From: JAPLFM01 sp964650885
GTDB lineage: Bacteria; Bacteroidota; Ignavibacteria; Kapaibacteriales; UBA2268
Length of the DNA stretch: 64,000 bases
Direction of reading: 5' to 3'
Assembly: GCA_964650885.1 (NCBI GenBank)
Contig: CAZYXG010000003.1
Span: forward strand, 1 to 64,000
The first letter of the stretch is position 1; every line of letters starts with the position of its first letter. Shown here piece by piece: positions 1 to 8,404 of the stretch. Both the position numbers and the translations under genes were made by a program. A model generated the notes under the pieces. The model was given only the letters and a program-made list of their open reading frames with translations. It made no database searches and was not told the DNA's origin.

Positions 1-13
1 CTGTGCTAAAACA

Positions 14-52
14 TCCTCCGTCAGCAAGCTGACACCTCCCTTTATAGGGTGG
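14..52. repeat. Dispersed palindromic mini-repeat (two adjacent hairpins)
   Basis: Seen: a perfect inverted repeat GTCAGC-AA-GCTGAC at 20-33, followed by a second imperfect palindrome at 35-52 (CCTCCC, six-base spacer, GGGTGG). The stretch is much richer in G+C than its surroundings. It lies downstream of the MFS gene, which ends at 112 on the minus strand. I recall very similar short elements scattered between genes in many bacterial genomes, where they give rise to spurious short ORFs. That identification is from memory, and only one copy is visible here. Confidence 0.5.
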
Positions 53-111
53 AATGGTAGGAGTTGTTGTTTTAGATTTGATTTGTGTTTTCACTCATAA
101 CTAATCTCTCT

Positions 112-1347
112 TTAGTCTTGTTCCAAACCTACGTGTGGGGTGTGAGCTTTTTCAAATGAAGCTCCTTCTAAAATTCTTAGCTTTCCTACCATAAAGATAG
201 CAACAATTGAAAATGCTACTGCTAAATAGCCAACTTTTTCGTAGTTATAAAGTATGTGTGTTGTTGTGTTTTCGTAAATAATAATCCCTGCTATATATGA
301 GCCAATTCCCATTCCAAGTTGCTGTATGGAAGAATTCAAACTCATAAATGCACCACGATTATGTGGCTCTACAACAGCTGTCATTAATGTTTGAGCTGGA
401 ATCATCCTGCCTCCAAACCCAATAAACAAGAGTGCCGCACTTACTAAAACCATCCAAAGAGGAACATGACCCATATTGGTAATTAGTAAAAGTGGTATAA
501 TGGAAAAAGCTGCGAATATATAAAAAATATATTTCTTGCCTAATTTATCAGATAGCTTCCCCACTACAGGAGCTACAATCATTGAAACCAAACCGCCAAC
601 AATATAAATGAAAGGTATTTGATCTGGAAGTACACCTACATTTCTAATATTATAAGGAGTAAGAAAAGGAATAATTGTGAACTGACCAAGCACTAACATC
701 AACATAAAAAATACTGCAAGCTGGATAGATGGTCTTTTCAATAAGTTCGCCATGTGCAATATTGGATTTTCTCTAGTTTTGCCCAAATGTGAATTTATGT
801 TAGGCAAGTAAAAATAAATCAATACTGCTATCACACTTGATAATGCTCCAATCATTAAAAATGGCATGTGCCATACAGTCTTATTGGCAACATACAAACT
901 AAATGGTACTCCAAAAACAGATGCAACAGAAAAAGAAGCCATCACTACTCCCATTGCAGATCCTCGCCTTTCTATTGGGATAATATCACCAATTATAGAA
1001 AGCACACAAGCTGCAATTGAACCGCCAAAAGCACCAGTTACAATTCTTGCCAAACAAAGTGTTTCGTATGTTGGTGCAATAGCACAAGCAAACGTTCCAA
1101 TTGTGAAACCAATATATGCAAGCAAAAGAAATTTCTTTCTATCAAATCTATCTATGATAAAAGCACCCAAGAAGCCAAATATTGCTGCCGAGAATGTGTA
1201 GGAAGATACTAATATACTGAATTGTTGAGGACTTATATTGAATAGTTTCATTAAAATGTCGCCAAGTGGCATCATTATCATAAAGTCAACTATATGTGTA
1301 AATTGAAGTGCTGCCAAAATTCCGAGAATCATTTTCTCGTTTTTCAT
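112..1347 (-). CDS. MFS transporter, 12 predicted membrane helices
   Basis: The 411-residue length and regular hydrophobic segments fit a major facilitator superfamily exporter of the drug/sugar-efflux (AraJ-like) type in the inner membrane. The loop between helices 2 and 3 carries motif A (G61 to K72, including DRFDRKK). A degenerate copy, GKLSDKLGKK, sits at 263-272 in the second half, as expected for the duplicated fold. A motif C-like stretch lies near 141-150. The start is ATG at 1347, with a basic N-terminus before helix 1. It follows the oxidoreductase gene on the same strand but is separated from it by a terminator, so it is probably transcribed on its own. The substrate cannot be read from the sequence. 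Confidence 0.85.
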   Translation of the reverse strand: MKNEKMILGILAALQFTHIVDFMIMMPLGDILMKLFNISPQQFSILVSSYTFSAAIFGFLGAFIIDRFDRKKFLLLAYIGFTIGTFACAIAPTYETLCLARIVTGAFGGSIAACVLSIIGDIIPIERRGSAMGVVMASFSVASVFGVPFSLYVANKTVWHMPFLMIGALSSVIAVLIYFYLPNINSHLGKTRENPILHMANLLKRPSIQLAVFFMLMLVLGQFTIIPFLTPYNIRNVGVLPDQIPFIYIVGGLVSMIVAPVVGKLSDKLGKKYIFYIFAAFSIIPLLLITNMGHVPLWMVLVSAALLFIGFGGRMIPAQTLMTAVVEPHNRGAFMSLNSSIQQLGMGIGSYIAGIIIYENTTTHILYNYEKVGYLAVAFSIVAIFMVGKLRILEGASFEKAHTPHVGLEQD

Positions 1348-1391
1348 AAATTTCCAAGTTTTTTTGAATTGTTTGTTTTCTAAAAAACTAA

Positions 1392-1428
1392 AAACGGATT
1401 TGCATTGAAATAATTTGCAAATCCGTTT
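1392..1428 (-). terminator. Rho-independent terminator after the oxidoreductase gene
   Basis: A perfect 13-bp stem (1392-1404 paired with 1416-1428) encloses an 11-nt loop. On the minus strand it is followed by a T-rich run (complement of 1381-1391). It lies 26 nt beyond the stop of the oxidoreductase gene and upstream of the MFS gene. Confidence 0.8.
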
Positions 1429-1453
1429 CTATAAAAAAGTTTGTTAATTGTAA

Positions 1454-2458
1454 TTAACTCATTGATTGCATTTGGGAGCTAATAATGTTGCTGATTTCTT
1501 CTGCAACTCTCAATGCTTCCGCAGCTTCTTCCCCACTTATAGGAACTGGAGTGTTATTATTGATTGCATCAGCAAATTGCTTCTGTTCTTGGTCAATTGC
1601 ATTAATTAAAGGAAGATTTGGCTTTTCTCTAAAAATATTTTTATTCTTAATTCCAGCATCAATACTGCCTAACATAGTAGCTGGGATTAAAGATTCAGGT
1701 GGATTAACTCCTTCATCTAAAATTCTAAATATTTCCAAATCTGGTTTTGCAAAGTCTATAGATATGTAAGCATCTCTTTGGAAGATTCTCATCTTTCTCA
1801 TTTGATTTGCTGATATTCTCGATGCTGTTAAGTTAGCTACAGTACCGTTTTCAAAAGTCAATCTTGCATTGCAAATGTCTGGGTTTTCTGTTAGAACTGC
1901 CACACCATTAGCATCAATTTTTTTGATAGGCGATTTCACTAAATTAATAACAATATCAATATCGTGAATCATTAAATCATGAACAACAGAAACATCAATT
2001 GCTCTTGGTTTGAATTGACTAAGTCTATGAGCTTCGATGAATAAAGGTTTAACATTGTAATCCCCCAATGCAGCCATTGCAGGATTAAATCTTTCTACGT
2101 GACCAACTTGAATTTTAACACCTTTTTCTTTTGCAAGCTCGCAAAGATGCTTAGCTTCAGCATAAGTAGAAGTAATTGGTTTCTCAATTAGACAATGCTT
2201 TCCTTTTTCAATACACTTAAGTGCGATTTCATAGTGGTTCATCGTAGGCACAGAAATAATCAATGCGTCCGATTCTTCAATTGCTTGATTTACGCTATCG
2301 AATTGAATACAATCATATTTTGTGGCAATTGTGTGGGCTTTTGCTCTGCTCACATCAAAAATACCAAGAAGTTTTGTAGTTGGGTTTTCTTTCCAAAGTT
2401 GAGTGTGGATTGTACCCAAGTGTCCAGTGCCGATTACTGATACTTTAAGATAGCTCAT
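1454..2458 (-). CDS. Gfo/Idh/MocA family NAD(P)-dependent oxidoreductase
   Basis: A 334-residue cytosolic dehydrogenase. The N-terminal Rossmann fold shows the GxGxxG-type loop GTGHLG at 10-15. The family signature EKPI is at 92-95, with Lys93 as the conserved lysine. The C-terminal domain contains GHVERFNPA at 119-127 and an HDLMIHDID segment at 160-168 that supplies the usual catalytic His/Asp region. Proteins of this type often act on UDP-amino sugars or inositol-like substrates. No sugar-biosynthesis neighbours are present to narrow it down. A terminator follows the gene. Confidence 0.85.
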   Translation of the reverse strand: MSYLKVSVIGTGHLGTIHTQLWKENPTTKLLGIFDVSRAKAHTIATKYDCIQFDSVNQAIEESDALIISVPTMNHYEIALKCIEKGKHCLIEKPITSTYAEAKHLCELAKEKGVKIQVGHVERFNPAMAALGDYNVKPLFIEAHRLSQFKPRAIDVSVVHDLMIHDIDIVINLVKSPIKKIDANGVAVLTENPDICNARLTFENGTVANLTASRISANQMRKMRIFQRDAYISIDFAKPDLEIFRILDEGVNPPESLIPATMLGSIDAGIKNKNIFREKPNLPLINAIDQEQKQFADAINNNTPVPISGEEAAEALRVAEEISNIISSQMQSMS

Positions 2459-2547
2459 ATTTCCAAATTAGTATTTATTTTTAATTATTTGTAAAATTAA
2501 CAAATTTTCTTGAAAAAATACACAATCTGATAAAAATAATTAAAATT

Positions 2548-3441
2548 CTATGCTTTAGGGTGAGCTAACTTATAAGAATTTTTCAATCTCTCAATTGAAA
2601 CGTGAGTATATACCTGTGTGGTTGAAAGTGATGAATGTCCCAACATTTCGCTAACTGATGAAATATCCGCACCATTATCTAGCAGATGAGTAGCGAAAGT
2701 GTGGCGTAGAGTGTGTGGTGATTTTTGTTTCACTCCCGATTTGCCTTGCATTAGCTTATTAACTATTCTATAAGCTGCCACAGCATCAAGTTCTTTGCCC
2801 AATTTTGTTATAAAAAGTGAATTATTTGGAGTAAAAATATTTTTATATCGGAAATTCACATAATCCGTAATTGCTTCAAGAGCTTTTGCTCCAATTGGCA
2901 CAATGCGTTCTTTATTGCCTTTGCCAAGCACTTTCACGTGTGCATCGCAGAAATTAATTGTAGTCAATCTCAGCTGTAAAACTTCGGAAATTCTAAGCCC
3001 AGAAGAATAAATCAGCTCAACTAATGCCTTATCTCTCTTGCCATCGAATGTATTTGTATCAATTGAATTTAGCATTTCTTCCATTTCATTTTTAGATAAG
3101 TATGAAGGTAGTTTTTGTTCTCGTTTGGGTGTGGAAATAACCGATGTAGGGTTAATTGCCACAAGTCCTTTCTTTTTCAGGTATTTAAAGAATGATTTCA
3201 CAGCGGATATTTTCAAACGGATTGAATTTTTATTCAAACCTCTATCGTATAAAAAGCCAAGGAATGGCTTTATATCATCTGTTTCAATCTCGTTAACATT
3301 AGGATTTGTTTTGAATTCCAAATTGAAATATTCCACAAACTGCACTAATGCTGTTGAGTATGTAATCATAGTTTTTTGAGAGTATCCTTTTTCAGATTCG
3401 CAATAACTAATGAATGAATCTATAGCTAAATTTATTTCCAT
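2548..3441 (-). CDS. xerC/xerD-like: Tyrosine recombinase XerC/XerD type
   Basis: The 297-residue length is typical of Xer recombinases, which resolve chromosome dimers at dif. An N-terminal SAM-like core-binding domain spans about 1-90. The catalytic domain carries the full set of active-site residues: Arg150 (SGLRISE), Lys174 (GKGNKER), His243 and Arg246 (HTLRHTFATHLL), His269 (LGHSS) and the nucleophile Tyr278 (TTQVYTH). No att site, excisionase or phage gene is adjacent, so a housekeeping role is likelier than an integrase. XerC and XerD cannot be separated from this sequence alone. Confidence 0.9.
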   Translation of the reverse strand: MEINLAIDSFISYCESEKGYSQKTMITYSTALVQFVEYFNLEFKTNPNVNEIETDDIKPFLGFLYDRGLNKNSIRLKISAVKSFFKYLKKKGLVAINPTSVISTPKREQKLPSYLSKNEMEEMLNSIDTNTFDGKRDKALVELIYSSGLRISEVLQLRLTTINFCDAHVKVLGKGNKERIVPIGAKALEAITDYVNFRYKNIFTPNNSLFITKLGKELDAVAAYRIVNKLMQGKSGVKQKSPHTLRHTFATHLLDNGADISSVSEMLGHSSLSTTQVYTHVSIERLKNSYKLAHPKA

Positions 3442-3546
3442 ATTGACTATTATTCAATTATTAAGCCAAGTTTTATGAATAAGTCTATAATTATGTTGAA
3501 TTAAATAAAATTAATTTCTTATTTTAGTTAAAACAGATTAATAAAA

Positions 3547-6500
3547 ATGCGTAATAAGACAATGAAACTTTTAAAATTAATATTTTGCTTTACTCTGCTA
3601 AGTATCTCTTTGCAGGCACAATATAACATTCCAGATATAGCCAGCCCAGGTATGAATGTATATATGGAAATTATTGGCAAAGTAGCCGAAAAGGGCTATT
3701 TTGGAGCCGATGGTTTTTATTTGAACAATGCAACTTCAGCATTAAGAATAGTTTACAACGACCCGTCCGATGCGGCAAAAGTAACATTCGGCCCACTTAT
3801 AGTGAGCTGGGGAGGTAGATTATTATCTACTCAAGTATTTGTAAATCCTGCTTTAAGCTCACAAATTCCTAGTTGGGATTATAATTTGAATGGTCCTTCT
3901 TGGAATGTTAATTTTAGAGTAGTTAGAAACACTGGTGAAGAATCAAAAGGATTTAATTTATTTTTAGTTCAGCCGTTTAAATTGGGTGATATTTCTTCGA
4001 ATGGCGAAAGAGTTTTTGGAAATGGAACATTGGGCAAACGCTCTCCTCGTGGAGCAATGATTATTGATTCACTAATTATGCCTCCAAGTGCTACTTATAC
4101 AGTATCTACAGCTGATTGCGATGGACAAGCAACTGGAAACCAAGGTTATTTGCCATTTGTCTTGCTTTCCAAAGGAAATATTAAAGCTGGTGTTGGTACA
4201 ACAATCAACATGAGTGCTAATAGCTCAAATGGTGGAGCTGGTGCTGGTGGTGGAGCTGGACGACACGTTGATCAGACGTTAGGGAATGTGACTGCCTCAG
4301 ATGGTGGTAATGGCTTTACTGGTGGTGGCCCTGGTGGAAAAAATGGCGGTGGTAGCACTAAAGCAAATGGAGGAGTAGGTACTGGAAACACTTACTTGAC
4401 AAGCTTTGGCGGTCCTTCGCTTAATGAAGTTGTGGGAGGTTATTCGAATATCAATGTATGGGAAAGTGCTGGTGGCGGAACTGGTCATCCATTTGGAACT
4501 TCGGGTTTAGGTTGCGACAATGGACCATTGTGCGATCCTATTGGCGGCTATGGTGGTGGCTCTGGTGCTAAAGATTTATTTGCTGGCGGTGGAGGCGGCT
4601 TTGCTACTAATGGAGTAAATGGAGTTGGCACTAACGGAGGAAAAGCAGTTGGTAATCTATTTTGTATTCCTATAGCTGGTGGCTCTGGTGGTGGTGGCGG
4701 AAATCCTAAAGCTACATTATTTAGTGTTTATGCTGGCTATGGCGGCGGTGGTGGTGGTTCTATTCGCTTATCTGCTTTGGAAATAAATAATTTACAGATA
4801 TTTGCGAACGGTGCAAATGGTGAAACTGCTGGTAGTGCTAATTACCATGGTGGTGGCGGCTCTGGTGGTTCTATTGAAATTTATAGTAAAACTAGTGCTA
4901 GTGGATTTGCTCAAGTAACTGGTGGCAAATCTAACAATGCTCAAACTGGTGGCGATGGTAGAATAAGAATTGACGTACCAAATGCTTCTGTTACTAAAGC
5001 TACAGCAAATGCAACATTGTTTTCTGGATTTACTTCTGATACAAGCCATTTTGTGAAACAAAAATTCCAATTAAAAGGAAAAGTATTTGCTGATGCTTCA
5101 AATCCTGTAGATAAAATCAATATATATTTAAAACCACTATCGAAAGATTGGGTTTTCCTTGGCGTAGCAACTAGATTAGGTACAGATTGGAATATCAATA
5201 TTGACGTTTCGAACGAAACAGATAGAACTTTCTATGTGGTAGCTGTAGCTGAAATGCAAAATAATTTAGTAAATGATTTTGAATTTAAGCCAAAATTTAT
5301 TCTTTCTCAAGCTGCTGCAAATGTGCTTTCTATAGATATTGCTCCAGATATTAGTTCTGTAAAAAAAGTGCAAATGAAAGCTTATTCTTGCGACAAAAGA
5401 ATTTATACTGACTCACTTTGGGTTGTGAATCCTGGAACTGATACATTGAGATTCACTCCAGCTAATTTTTGGAAAAACTCATCGAACGGATTTCAATTAA
5501 CCACACCTTCTACTAAATTGGCAGTTGCTCCGAAAGATTCTGTAAAGCTTAGGTTTTCTTTTGATTTCAATGGCAATATGCAAGGTACTTATAGCAATAC
5601 TTTTCAAATATTTCCTGAGTATGTGCCAGACCCACTTAAAATGCAGTGGGAAATTGAATTTGTTATGAATATCCTTGATATGAGTGTTGTGTTTAAAGAC
5701 TCAAAGACTAAAGCTATAATTGACACTTTGAAATTTCCAAACTCTTGTGCTGGCAGAATAGATACACTTACAGTTGATTTATTCAATCCACTAAATGAGG
5801 AAATGAGAATTACGGAATATAAAATTGGAAGCTTCAAAGATGGAAATTTTGAAAAAGTTGCCTATTTTACTCCTTTTATGTTCAACAATAGAATACCTGT
5901 TAGCGGCTCTAGTAGCACCACAACTTTAAGAATTATTTTCGAGGACGTAAGTAAAAATGGAGCTAGTATATCGAGTATGTTTTACATTTATAATGATAAG
6001 TGTAAGGAACCTGCCGACTCAATCCTAGTGTTTATTTATGTGCAGAAAACTCAAATCGCTCAGCTCAATGCAGCACAAAATAATTTTGGCAATGTGAGAA
6101 TTGGCGATAAATTAGTTAAAACATTAAGATTTCAAAATACTGGTACAAGTAATGCAGATTTAAAATCTATAATACAGTCTATGAATAAATTTAAGATTCT
6201 GACAACACGTCCTAAGTTACCTCATTTATTACTTTCGAATGAAATAATAGAAGTAGATGTGGAATACTCCCCTACTAATGAAATTGCAGATTTGGATAGT
6301 TTTAGATTGTTTTCAGCACCAACGGATTCGAGTTGCGATGCTAATTTTCTCGCAGTTGTGCAAGGCAAAGGCACTAAGTCAACTATTAATTACCCAAGTG
6401 CTTTGCAAGACTTTGGCAAAATATTACATTGCTTTTCATCTCCATCTAAGAATATCCCAATTGGTAATGATATTTCATCGCCCACAACATTTAGAATACT

Positions 6501-8382
6501 TGGCGATGATTTGATTGGGCCTGGAAAAGCAGCTTTCACTATTTCTAACCGCCCAGCAAAATCTTTATTTAATCCAGGAGAATCCGATGTGTATGTCATT
6601 ACTTACAAACCAAATAAAACTGCTGGTGGAATTAGTATTGCTTCTTTATTAATCTATACAGATGACCCAAGTTCTCGCACAATTACGATCAATTTGAGCG
6701 GTGAATTGGAATTGCTAAATGTAACTTCAGTGCCTGCTAAAATATTTAACTTTGGCAATATTCCACTAGGTTCAACGAGTCCAATTACAAATCTTAGCTT
6801 GACAAACAACTCTACTTTCAAACGTTCTGTTGTTAGTATTAGCAAACCGATAGAGATTAATGTTACACCAACTACTAATAATCTTGCACCAAATGGTGGG
6901 AATTCAATTTTCGATGTATCTTTCACACCAACACAAGAAGGAGCTTTTTCTTCTACATTCCAAGTGCTTTTCGGTGGAACTGATTGCAATGATACAATTA
7001 TTTACGAAGTGAATGGAGTTGGGCTTAAAGGCGATGTGAAAGTTACTGGTAGCTTAGATTTTGGAATATTAAATTATTGCCAAATTCCACAGCTAACTCC
7101 AAAAATAGAAAACACAGGCGATGCTCCAATAAGAATAGATAGTGTTTATTTATCAGGTGCAGATGCTGAGCACTTTAATTTAGTGAACATTTTCAACGGT
7201 GTAACTATTCAAATCAAAGGCGAAAGTGTTACTCAGAATTATATCTTCGATCCAGTACCTCCAAGGCAATATAGAGTTTATAATGCCCAATTAAATATTG
7301 ATTTCACTGTTAATGGTCAGAAACAAACATTCAAGCAGCCAACAAGGGCAGAAGTGAGAACTGGATTTTTAGCTTTAGTTCGACCTATAGATTTCCAAAA
7401 TGTAATTATTGGCGACAAAAAAATATTGGCTTATACAATCTATAAAGACACTGCTTGCAAATGGGATGTTACAATAAAAAAACTAACAAGTGTGAACGAC
7501 CCAGAATGGATTAACAACGTTACTTCAATAGAAGATAAATTATTGGTGGATTCAATTTTTGGCTTAATGACTTTGCAACCAACTACACAAGGTGCAAAAA
7601 CATTCAGAACTGATTTTGAATTTGATATGTCTGCAAATTGTTTGGATAATAGTTATTTCACATTTATTGGTAGTGCTTCGCCTGCTGCATCTATTCGCAT
7701 TACAATGCCTAAACTGGAAGCCGACCCAACTGAAAAGAATTATCAAATTCCGATAAGTGCTTTAATTTTCGATGGAGTGGATTCAATAAGCGGCTTAACA
7801 ATTAGCAATTTGCAATTGAAATTCGATCAATCATTGTTCTATCCGAAATCATTATCTAAGGGTAAAATAATTAGTTATAATACTATTGGCAATGATTTGG
7901 AAATCAAATTGGAAATTGATAGCATTAACTTAAACAGAAATGAAAAAGTAATTACTTATTTAATTGGCGATGTATTGCTTGGCAATAAAGAGCTAACACC
8001 AATCATTATTGATTCTGTTATTTATGTACAGAAAAATTTAGTAAATAAAATAGAACCAATTGCAGGCGAATTGAAAATTAAAATTTGCAAAGAAGGTGGC
8101 AATAGATTGCTTGAGCAAACTAAACCAATCCAAATTAAAACATTGCAACAAAAAGAAAAAATTGATTTAAATTTAGTTCTCCCAGAAGTAAGCGATTACA
8201 CCTTGGAGCTAATGGATACAAAAGGTTCTCAATTGCAATTATTTAAGTTTACTCGAAGTATCACCGATGCAAATACAAAATTTATGTCCATAGACATAAG
8301 AGATGTTAGTGCAGGAGCATATTATTTAATACTACGCTCACAAAACAAATTCACAACTGAACCAATTTTAATAATTAAATAG
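3547..8382 (+). CDS. Giant secreted glycine-rich protein with ASH repeats and T9SS tail
   Basis: A 1611-residue exported protein. The N-terminus is a signal peptide (basic start, hydrophobic core, cleavage near LQAQ, about residue 25). An internal Met at 3562 would give the same signal peptide with a shorter leader. Residues about 229-472 form a glycine-rich domain dense in GGG runs with Ser/Ala/Asn. From about 616 onward come several beta-sandwich modules of choice-of-anchor D/ASH type, each with an FGN/FGK-like strand followed by an NTG-like turn (near 845, 950, 1065, 1170 and 1280). The last 70 or so residues resemble a type A T9SS sorting domain ending in a short basic strand. A cell-surface structural or adhesive role is inference. 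The OmpA-family gene begins 22 nt downstream. Confidence 0.75.
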   Translation: MRNKTMKLLKLIFCFTLLSISLQAQYNIPDIASPGMNVYMEIIGKVAEKGYFGADGFYLNNATSALRIVYNDPSDAAKVTFGPLIVSWGGRLLSTQVFVNPALSSQIPSWDYNLNGPSWNVNFRVVRNTGEESKGFNLFLVQPFKLGDISSNGERVFGNGTLGKRSPRGAMIIDSLIMPPSATYTVSTADCDGQATGNQGYLPFVLLSKGNIKAGVGTTINMSANSSNGGAGAGGGAGRHVDQTLGNVTASDGGNGFTGGGPGGKNGGGSTKANGGVGTGNTYLTSFGGPSLNEVVGGYSNINVWESAGGGTGHPFGTSGLGCDNGPLCDPIGGYGGGSGAKDLFAGGGGGFATNGVNGVGTNGGKAVGNLFCIPIAGGSGGGGGNPKATLFSVYAGYGGGGGGSIRLSALEINNLQIFANGANGETAGSANYHGGGGSGGSIEIYSKTSASGFAQVTGGKSNNAQTGGDGRIRIDVPNASVTKATANATLFSGFTSDTSHFVKQKFQLKGKVFADASNPVDKINIYLKPLSKDWVFLGVATRLGTDWNINIDVSNETDRTFYVVAVAEMQNNLVNDFEFKPKFILSQAAANVLSIDIAPDISSVKKVQMKAYSCDKRIYTDSLWVVNPGTDTLRFTPANFWKNSSNGFQLTTPSTKLAVAPKDSVKLRFSFDFNGNMQGTYSNTFQIFPEYVPDPLKMQWEIEFVMNILDMSVVFKDSKTKAIIDTLKFPNSCAGRIDTLTVDLFNPLNEEMRITEYKIGSFKDGNFEKVAYFTPFMFNNRIPVSGSSSTTTLRIIFEDVSKNGASISSMFYIYNDKCKEPADSILVFIYVQKTQIAQLNAAQNNFGNVRIGDKLVKTLRFQNTGTSNADLKSIIQSMNKFKILTTRPKLPHLLLSNEIIEVDVEYSPTNEIADLDSFRLFSAPTDSSCDANFLAVVQGKGTKSTINYPSALQDFGKILHCFSSPSKNIPIGNDISSPTTFRILGDDLIGPGKAAFTISNRPAKSLFNPGESDVYVITYKPNKTAGGISIASLLIYTDDPSSRTITINLSGELELLNVTSVPAKIFNFGNIPLGSTSPITNLSLTNNSTFKRSVVSISKPIEINVTPTTNNLAPNGGNSIFDVSFTPTQEGAFSSTFQVLFGGTDCNDTIIYEVNGVGLKGDVKVTGSLDFGILNYCQIPQLTPKIENTGDAPIRIDSVYLSGADAEHFNLVNIFNGVTIQIKGESVTQNYIFDPVPPRQYRVYNAQLNIDFTVNGQKQTFKQPTRAEVRTGFLALVRPIDFQNVIIGDKKILAYTIYKDTACKWDVTIKKLTSVNDPEWINNVTSIEDKLLVDSIFGLMTLQPTTQGAKTFRTDFEFDMSANCLDNSYFTFIGSASPAASIRITMPKLEADPTEKNYQIPISALIFDGVDSISGLTISNLQLKFDQSLFYPKSLSKGKIISYNTIGNDLEIKLEIDSINLNRNEKVITYLIGDVLLGNKELTPIIIDSVIYVQKNLVNKIEPIAGELKIKICKEGGNRLLEQTKPIQIKTLQQKEKIDLNLVLPEVSDYTLELMDTKGSQLQLFKFTRSITDANTKFMSIDIRDVSAGAYYLILRSQNKFTTEPILIIK

Positions 8383-8404
8383 TATATCAAAAAAACACAA
8401 CTGA

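Noticed and set aside
2548..3441. Xer-type recombinase as integrase of a mobile element
   Set aside because: There are no att-like direct repeats, tRNA target or phage/plasmid genes next to it. Length and motifs fit housekeeping Xer.
4297..5070. Minus-strand frames inside the glycine-rich domain
   Set aside because: They are complementary to GGT/GGC-rich codons (Thr/Ser-rich shadows) and have no independent support.
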